A DNA stretch of 64,000 nt, taken from Sabethes cyaneus. Lineage: Eukaryota > Arthropoda > Insecta > Diptera > Culicidae. The notes under the pieces were generated by a model. It searched no databases, was not told where the DNA came from, and was given only the letters and a program-made list of their open reading frames with translations. The stretch is taken from contig NC_071353.1 in NCBI RefSeq assembly GCF_943734655.1, positions 138,669,907 through 138,733,906 on the forward strand, written 5' to 3'. A program made the translations under genes and the position numbers. This document shows, piece by piece, positions 57,230 through 64,000 of this stretch (its first letter is position 1; the number at the start of each line of letters is the position of its first letter).

Positions 57230-58375
57230 CTTTTTCTCTCTCTCGACTGGAATGATGAATTTTCGAGCGTCCGACCGCTGGGCGGCGCCACCTGCCAACG
57301 GCTAAGGACGAAAGGCATCACCCTTCGAAGAGCGTGCAGCATAGCGTGGGTGGAAAACAGCAACAAGCAAGCCACGCTGCAAAACTCAAAAGGGAAATGA
57401 ATGGGTTTTCCCGCCTTTTTCCTGGCAGAAGGCAGAAGTGTGCTATAGCAATGATAAATGAATAAGGACCGTAGGACCGTAGAGGCGGACGCGGAAAAGT
57501 TTTTAAACTAAAGTGCACCGAGTGAAGGATCGTTTTACGGAATTTTTTAGTATTTTGTTCGATTCTACGCTGTATTAGCTACTTTGCCGTTCACTAGCAC
57601 TTTCTTGGTATTTCAGTCTCATTGCCAATCATCATTCTGTCAGGAGACTGATATCTTTAAACAATTTGAGATCAGGTGTGTAAGATGAAAAACAAAATCG
57701 CTATCTTCCCACACACGACCATTTATGGAATACGATTATGCTTATCTTGCTTTCACGTGGCTCACATCTTGCGGCATTCAATTCACTATTTGCTGTGTAT
57801 CGAAATATTATATATAGACTGACATACATCAGCTAGCATTCGAATGATTCATAACACAAAAGAAAGAAAGATTTTACATTTTCTCAAACTTATACGGAAG
57901 TCATTCCCGAAACAGAATGGGAAAGTTTACTTTCAAACTCCAGTTCAGGAGCATTAATCGATATTAATTATGCAACGATATGTCTTCGATTAAATTGCGA
58001 GAGGGAACCAACTCATATTCCATACAATTAGAGATGGTACCCATTCCAGTACTTTATTGAGTATTATTAACAAGTATGATGCCACTTGCTGAATGAAATG
58101 TTTACTTTATCAACTTCAAACGTTCAACAATCAAACAAAAAAGTATTGCTGAATATGGGTGCTTGATACCCTTGCTTTTAATGTTTGTTGTCATGAGTGG
58201 GTTGATCATTGTATTTTTTGAACAAATTAAATGAAATATGAATAAATCGAGAGAAACTGGAAATAATATTGAAACGTATTCATATATGAAACTGCAACGA
58301 GACTAAGTCAAAAATCGTAATAAAATTGGGCATAATTTACCGAAAATCAATTAAAATTTCCTTTCACCCTTTTTG
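57230..58375. other. Intergenic DNA, nothing recognised
   Basis: Apart from a TC-rich patch at 57229-57245 no structure is seen. Possibly upstream regulatory DNA of the minus-strand promoter. Confidence 0.35.
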
Positions 58376-58439
58376 GTTCTCCCCACAGACACCTAAGGAT
58401 TGAGATCAGTGCAATAAGGGTACAAGCATATCTTCACAA

Positions 58440-59035
58440 TTTACTAATAGTTCTGAAGTTCCGCAAGGAAGCAACCTAGGACCCTGGTTATTCATGCTGT
58501 TTTTCAACGCTTTCACTCTGTCGTTTGCATCTAGCTGCAAGCTAATAACGACCAAAAAAAGGAATTTGATAGTTCAACCATTGAAGATTGCCGTCGTCTA
58601 CAAACCATGCTGAATGATTTCATTATTTGGTGTCAGAGAAATTGACTTGGGATCAGTATTGCTAAGTATGAGGTTATGATGTTTCACCGGATATTGGGAG
58701 TTTTGTTCGATTACCACACCAACAAAATTCGAATCGATGATATCGAAAACTACACATCTGGTTGGGTTTATCTTCAAAATCGTCCGCGATTTCAAAGATT
58801 CACACTGCCTAAAAGCTCTTTATTGCTCTCTTGTTCGTCCATTACTAGGCAACTGCAGTGTCTGGTTTCTACATTAATTGACTCGGAATTTGCGAATTGA
58901 ACGTTTCCAAAAGAGATTCATCCGACTTGCCCTAGTTGAGCTTCCTTGGTGCGACTCAGTCACTCCTGAATTTTCAGCTTTCGGATATCAGGAACCCTTC
59001 ACGTTAGAACCTTCAAAATAGTAGAGGAATTATTT
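58440..59035 (+). pseudogene. Jockey-like reverse transcriptase fragment
   Basis: Plus-strand frames contain SSEVPQGSNLGPWLFMLFFN, then a deleted YADD region. QTMLNDFIIWCQRN, a GVLFDYHTNKIRIDD segment, CLKALYCSLVRP-like and RLRIERFQKRFIRLALVELP-like blocks follow near 58900. This is the order of Jockey-clade LINEs. Frameshifts and stops; both ends missing. Confidence 0.7.
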
Positions 59036-59399
59036 CATTTCAACGAAACAACGCAGAAATTTGTAAAACAAAGCCTTTTTTCCATAAATTCTTACTCAGC
59101 AGATCCCCCCCTCCATTACACTTTCCCTCCTTCTCCACCATATTGTCTTTCAGTCACTTGTGCAACTGCTGTCAGTCTAAATGCAAGAGAAACGCAAGTC
59201 CTTTTACTTATTTGGTTGTTTTGGTTAGGTCAACCCCCAGTATTGATTTCCTTATGACAAGGAATATTTGTGCCAAATTTGGTGGAGAACAGTCAAGGCG
59301 TTCTAGAGTTATGGCGGAGCATACAAACAAACAAACTCAAGCTCACTTTTATCGTGGTAATATAAGCAACAACAATAAACTTTTATTTATTAATTAATT

Positions 59400-59580
59400 T
59401 TTTAATAGTTTAATTGTGGTTTTATAACTAGCAATAAGTAGTTTTCACTTGTATCATCTTGGTATTACAGAATACCATAATGATACCAGAGGTAATGATT
59501 AATACTGCAAAAAAACTTTCATTAAATTCAAATAAAACCAAGTGGCTTCAGAATTTTTACTTGGGTTATTACCACTATTA
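59400..59580. repeat. Solo end of the 47.6-49.5 kb foldback element
   Basis: Matches the right arm of that element (AATTGTGGTTTTATAACTAG to AAAACCAAGTGGCTTC) in the same orientation. The partner arm is absent. Confidence 0.6.
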
Positions 59581-59589
59581 TTAATTGCA

Positions 59590-61000
59590 TTCTTTCGGGT
59601 GCAACTGGATTAAAAAATCAAAGTTGACATTGTTGAGTAGAGTTGACTTTACTTTATAAAGCCTTAAATTGTACAAGAAATTGGAATAATTTAGGTTTGA
59701 AGCCTTATTTTAAAATTGTACTGGAAATCGGACTTAAAAATGAATTTGAAATTGGGCTTGAATTTAGAATAAGGCCATTGCAAATTATTTTTAAAGTTTT
59801 TGTCTCCACCCTTCCCTTCAAAATTGGTTTTAAAAATTGGGGAGCGAAAAAAAATTACATGCACTTGAGTATTTTTTTTGAATAAATCTACTATCTGTGG
59901 GTTTTATAGCCAAAAGAACTCGAAAAATAAGTGTACGGAGTGTTAACGCTTCTAGAACGAAGCAAAAGTGGAAATTCAAGGAATGTTATTTCAGAAAATC
60001 GGCCAAAAAGTTTTTTTTAGATTTTGACTTTATTTTGATAGGTTTTTGCATGGAAAATAATACCGTATATTAACTTTAAGTAAAAATGGACAAAAATCTT
60101 ATTTTTTTTTGTGTGATTTCCCCCTTCAGTTGTCCAACACCGGAAAAACAAAACTTTATAAATTATTTGTAATGGCCTAATTTGGACTGGAAGTTTTACT
60201 TGAAATTATACATTAGCTTAGCTCGAAAAACAAACCAGAGCCATTTTCATAAGCTGAATACAGATAATTAAGATAAAAACAAAACTTATTTTCGTTTTTA
60301 ATACATTCTATTTACGTAAAAATTGTGATTTTGGTAAGTAAAACGGATATTTTTACTTATATATTCAATACGGTCTTGCAAAAAAGGGCCGACCTGGACC
60401 GATGTGATCTCAGTTAATTTTGGAGGCCAATATATTACTAAACATCTATGCAAAATTTGATTTGCTGCTTTTGAGCAGTTTTTACGTTATTGACATTTGA
60501 ATAAAACATATTTTTTTAGAAAAAATGCCTGTAGCTTCGGAACTGAAGGAGATAGCAACTTGATTCCTTCAAACAAAATGTACATTTTCCATGCGTGTGA
60601 ATGTGCTCAGAGGGCATGATTTGTGAGAAATAAACCCGAAAGAAGATATGCAGAAAAAACGGATTTTTAAGTCCACCCTGACCAAAAAACTTTGAATAGC
60701 TCCAGCCTATAAACCATAAGAGATAGAAATTTAATTACTTTAGCAAAGTTACTTAAAATTGAATGTTCTTTAACTCTGCTGAACATTTTATTTAGCTAAC
60801 TAAAGCCATAAAAAAGTTTATATTTTGCGCTCGCTTACTGTGATGGTCACCCTAATGTCATATTCACCAAAAAATGCAGAAGTTAAAATAACAAATTTAC
60901 TCCGAACATACTATATACCTAGGACTAACGGTTTTGGCGTAATTACTTTTGTCCACCTAGATTTGGGTTTCATCCCACGGTGTGCCGGTGGGGTTCTTGA
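59590..61000. other. AT-rich DNA, mostly unrecognised
   Basis: Contains a reverse-oriented (TTGAAATTGGGC) degenerate stretch at 59690-59790. The stretch 60380-60850 looks like old repeat DNA but could not be assigned. Confidence 0.35.
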
Positions 61001-61005
61001 AGAGA

Positions 61006-61195
61006 TCGAATTTCACTGCACAGTCGTCCGGCATCCTTGCGACGTGGCCGGCCCATCGTAGTCTCCCAACTTCCGCCAGGTGTACGACGGGAAGCTCTAC
61101 AAGCGATGCCTGTAGCTCGTGATTCATACACCTCCGACACTCTCCGCTTTCCGTTTGTACTCTGCCAAAACAGTTCGCAACCCCTTTTTGTTGTT
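61006..61195 (-). pseudogene. RTE-like LINE 3' fragment
   Basis: Closely matches 3185-3360 (GCATCCTTGCGACGTGGCCG block). It encodes, in reverse, the RRMNHEL to GHVARMP part of the C-terminus. Confidence 0.7.
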
Positions 61196-61260
61196 TTGTC
61201 TTAAATATTTGTATTTATGTAAGAATTTAGGCAAGCAAGCAAATAAGAATAAAATGAGTA

Positions 61261-61659
61261 CCGTGGATCCCCGTTCGTTTGGCCGTTTTTAATCTGAACA
61301 CTTTTTAATTTAACCCCCGCTGGTTTGTACGACGTGCAAATTAAAAATGGTTCAAATGTCATTCTCAATATGACAGCATTTGCTTATGCAGACAATGCAC
61401 ATAAACACGATTTGTTTGTACTGACCTTGCGTGTTTAATCTGTTTCACATTCCATTTTCCCAACGATTATGATAGAAATCCGATCGGAGAATGAAATATT
61501 CGCTGCTTGCAACTGCGAACTAAATCAAACCACCAAACCAATAACAAAGAGCAGGGCGACCAGTTCATACAAGTTTCAACATATTTAGGGTTACCAGTTG
61601 TTCAAATTAAAAACTAACCCCATTAGTTTTCATGGGGTCAAACGAACGGGGGTCCACTG
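61261..61659. mobile_element. pogo-like MITE with TA target site
   Basis: Ends CCGTGGATCCCCGTTCG (61261) and CGAACGGGGGTCCACTG (61659) are near-perfect inverted repeats of about 24 bp with TA on both sides. The CAGTGGACCCC-type end with TA suggests the pogo/Tigger branch. 399 bp, no transposase. Confidence 0.85.
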
Positions 61660-61799
61660 TAATGAAGAGCCAGCCATGAGAGTAACTAGTCACCTAGCAC
61701 GGTTTGAATTATGTAATGGGAAATAGTAAACGAGTTGTGTGTTCAAACACATAAGGTATTGCGCACTAATTTTTGCAAAGTGCAAATGAAAATGCGCAC

Positions 61800-62010
61800 G
61801 CACCACGGGTTGCAGGCATTACTTGGAAATATTCCCATCGTACACCTGGCGAAAATCGGGCGACTTCAGTCGCTTGGATGCCGAACGACAGGGCGGTGAA
61901 ACCATAAAAAGAGGGTTGCAACGTTCTAAATGGTGCGACTAGATCAAAACTGACTTGCGAGTACTGAGACCCCTCTGGGAATTGGCTACGAGTATGTAAC
62001 CGTTGGTTAC
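61800..62010 (+). pseudogene. RTE-like LINE 3' fragment
   Basis: Plus strand encodes HHGLQALLGNIPIVHLAKIG, matching NHELQALLGEIPIVHLAKVG of the 3.0-kb copy, then degrades. It sits about 600 bp from an opposite-strand piece of the same family, with the pogo-like MITE between them. Confidence 0.65.
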
Positions 62011-62019
62011 AGTTGAGAT

Positions 62020-63245
62020 TTCAACTCAGCCAAATTATAATGTCGTCTAGAGTTGCGCAGTTTAATTCCTACATCTTAAGTCCACCTCTGATCAAACTTT
62101 GACAGAATAAATGATAGCTCTCTAAGTCATCGGACGGAGAGCTCGCAGGGGAAAGTTTTCACAGAGTTAGATGTCTAGTAAAAGCGTCCCTCTCCGGAAA
62201 AGCTGCTAACGGTGTGGTTGATACCACGCCTAGTCCATGGACGGAGTGGTCACTCATGCAGGATGGTTTTACTTAGAGAAACTGAAAATAAGGGAATGGC
62301 CAAAACACTCAATAACTCCCAAAACAAAGACAACTTCTTTTTGTACCATTACACCATTTCGTAATTTCGTTTAGTTAAACTCGCAAGGAGTTCTTAATCT
62401 GTCTGTTTGCTAACTGTGGTATAAAATTCACCTCCAGCGCCTCCTTCGTTTTCAGGTGTTGCATCGATCGAAGATTCGCTTTACTTAATTTCCTATAAGC
62501 GTACCGCTAGTCCGTGGTGAGTTTCAGTATAGCAGGGGTTTCCAACCTGACCCTAACTATCCATTCTCCCTCAACACCCTATCAATGCACAATAGTCGGA
62601 AAATTGCGATTTTTGGCCAAAATTATTTTTTAGTTTCAAATAAGAACATAAGAACTCATATATAGGGTAATTTGGGGAAAAAAGATCAAATGTTTCCGAT
62701 ATAAACATTTGCTTAGCAGAAATTTTTTTCCCAATTTTCTAATTGAAACTCTCTTCTGGTATCAATTTTCAAAAAAACGCAGTTGCGGTGCATACATGTG
62801 TAGGGGTATGAACCGTTTGGCTCCGAGTGGCGTTTATTACAAATCGGATTACGTCTTCTTATTCTTGAAATCACTTATAGAATATCAAATTAGCTGCCTA
62901 GATGATTTTTATCCATGGTAATGATCGGAAGCTAAAATTAGAGTAGAGGGAATTTAAAGGATTTGCGACGCAGTATTATAGTCCTGCCTTAAAATTTTAT
63001 TGTTCAATCTTATCTATATCTATTTTATTTATTCTATGCCAAACGTATTATGTTTTAATTATTTTTAAACGAAAGATCGCTAAAATAGGAAGATGCTTAC
63101 AAACACAATTGCTGAACACGTTTATACTCTATTTATAATGATTTGTAATGCTAACTTGTGCATTGCTTACTCTGAAATACCGATTCTATAAACTAATTTT
63201 TAAATCTATATTTTACTAAGACCATTGCAAACTTTGCAGTATTTT
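62020..63245. other. Intergenic DNA, nothing firm recognised
   Basis: CAGGGGTTTCCAACCTGACC at 62531 looks like a hAT-type end, but no partner end was found. Otherwise plain AT-rich DNA. Confidence 0.35.
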
Positions 63246-63249
63246 TATA

Positions 63250-63255
63250 TTTATT
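63250..63255 (-). terminator. Poly(A) signal of the proline-rich gene
   Basis: AATAAA on the minus strand, 92 nt after the stop codon at 63347. A second hexamer lies near 63030. Confidence 0.5.
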
Positions 63256-63346
63256 TTTCTTCAGTCTACGAAACTTTCAATTAATCAATCAGTAATCTTA
63301 CGAACCATACCTCATTATATACAAACGAAACGTTTGGAAATATGCA

Positions 63347-63970
63347 CTAATGGATTTCATTTCCTGGCCCAGCTTCGGGTAGATCTGTTGGAAAGTAACC
63401 ATACTGAACAGGCACCGGATACAAAGACGCATGGTGCGGAGGTGGTGGTAGTGGCGGCGGCAAAGCCGGTGGATGCGCAACTGGTCCGGCTCCATTTAGC
63501 CATCGCATCATCCAGGGTGGTGCAAAGTATGGCATAAGCGTCCGGACGTTGGACCAAAACAGTTCAGACATAAACTGCCGACAGCTGAGGTAGACACTGC
63601 GCACAAAGTTCGTATACATGTGGAAACTGGCTGACATGGCTGTGGACATGAAGGCTAGGGACTGTGATAGTGGTGTCCAAATTGGAGGCCCAGGTGGTTG
63701 CTGGTAGCCGGGGATGAATGGAGGATACTGCTGTGGATATCCATGTGGTTGATAGGGCCCGTACGCTGCTGGATGATGCGGTACAGGAGGAACAGGTGGC
63801 GGACCACCATGACCCCAAAGCTGAAGGAATTGAGGAGCCGGCGTCGGTGTAGCACTGATCGTAGTCGACTGAGCCGGTTGCTCCGGATTTTCCGCGCTCC
63901 CCGAAGAGCCGGATAAGCCGAAAAAACTTCTCCTATTTTGACTACGGCTTTTTCTACGGAGGGAGTCTAG
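63347..63970 (-). CDS. Proline-rich protein, 3' terminal exon (5' part outside window)
   Basis: A 624-bp frame is open from a splice acceptor (TAGCAG before 63970) to TAG at 63347, encoding 207 residues. It begins LDSLRRKSRSQNRRSFFGLS, a basic Ser/Arg patch, followed by an acidic/polar linker. Residues about 60-115 are Pro/Gly/Tyr/His-rich (GGPPPVPPVPHHPAAYGPY, QQYPPFIPGYQQPPGPP). A Met/Phe-rich, possibly helical segment of about 45 residues (SLAFMSTAMSASFHMYTNF and onward to MPYFAPPWMMRWL) follows, then a poly-Pro run and YPVPVQYGYFPTDLPEAGPG. The frame has no internal stop and codon use is balanced, unlike the surrounding AT-rich DNA. I do not recognise the family. No signal peptide is visible because the start lies to the right of the window. 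Phase 0 at the acceptor is assumed. Confidence 0.75.
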   Translation of the reverse strand, partial: LDSLRRKSRSQNRRSFFGLSGSSGSAENPEQPAQSTTISATPTPAPQFLQLWGHGGPPPVPPVPHHPAAYGPYQPHGYPQQYPPFIPGYQQPPGPPIWTPLSQSLAFMSTAMSASFHMYTNFVRSVYLSCRQFMSELFWSNVRTLMPYFAPPWMMRWLNGAGPVAHPPALPPPLPPPPHHASLYPVPVQYGYFPTDLPEAGPGNEIH

Positions 63971-64000
63971 CTGCTATTCTATTGGTGGAAAATTGCGAGG

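Noticed and set aside
56809..57375. Overlapping frames of 74-100 codons on both strands near the 57.2-kb promoter
   Set aside because: Overlap each other on both strands, no recognisable domain; more likely untranslated leader and promoter DNA.
62531..62550. hAT-type end CAGGGGTTTCCAACC
   Set aside because: No matching inverted end or 8-bp duplication found within the window.

Overview
The window looks like nuclear DNA of a mosquito (Culicidae; species not determined). It is AT-rich, with short GT-AG introns in compact genes, very long introns elsewhere, and a dense load of transposable elements. Many of the interspersed repeats look like ones common in culicine genomes: tRNA-derived SINEs, RTE-like and Jockey-like LINE fragments, GGGGTAAGACGG-type MITEs, and tandem-unit elements ending in (GACA)n. 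I could run no database search, so family names rest on recognised protein motifs and on element structure.

Four genes are supported. Two plus-strand paralogues of acid sphingomyelinase (sphingomyelin phosphodiesterase 1) lie at 4.8-7.0 kb and 14.8-16.8 kb. Each has a signal peptide, a saposin-type domain, the full set of metal ligands and a C-terminal domain. The first has a disrupted splice acceptor. Tail to tail with the second lies a minus-strand gene for a corticotropin-releasing-hormone-binding protein (CRHBP) homologue. I assembled it from five phase-compatible exons spread over 28 kb (45345 to 17270), with a candidate TATA/Inr/DPE promoter at 57.2 kb. At the right edge (63.3-64.0 kb) is the 3' exon of a minus-strand proline-rich protein of unknown function.

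Layout: 1-4.4 kb, LINE, SINE and mariner debris; 4.8-7.0 kb, sphingomyelinase A; 7.3-11.5 kb, LINE fragments split by a hAT-type insertion with an 8-bp target duplication; 11.5-14.1 kb, tandem-unit element and a palindromic MITE; 14.8-17.0 kb, sphingomyelinase B; 17.2-45.3 kb, CRHBP with introns holding a 1.9-kb polypyrimidine tract, a 0.73-kb heptamer satellite and many nested MITEs; 46.4-54.2 kb, a stack of nested elements, including a Tc1/mariner copy with both ends intact; 57-63 kb, Jockey-like and RTE-like fragments and a pogo-like MITE; 63.3-64 kb, proline-rich exon.

The sphingomyelinases are expected to be secreted or lysosomal hydrolases of sphingomyelin. CRHBP is a secreted carrier that in insects is thought to bind the CRF-like diuretic hormone DH44. 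Nothing in the sequence links these functions beyond adjacency. The most unusual content is the layered transposon record, with target duplications that can be checked against uninterrupted copies in this same window, and the apparently lost splice acceptor in sphingomyelinase A. I found no evidence of a wholly new molecular system.
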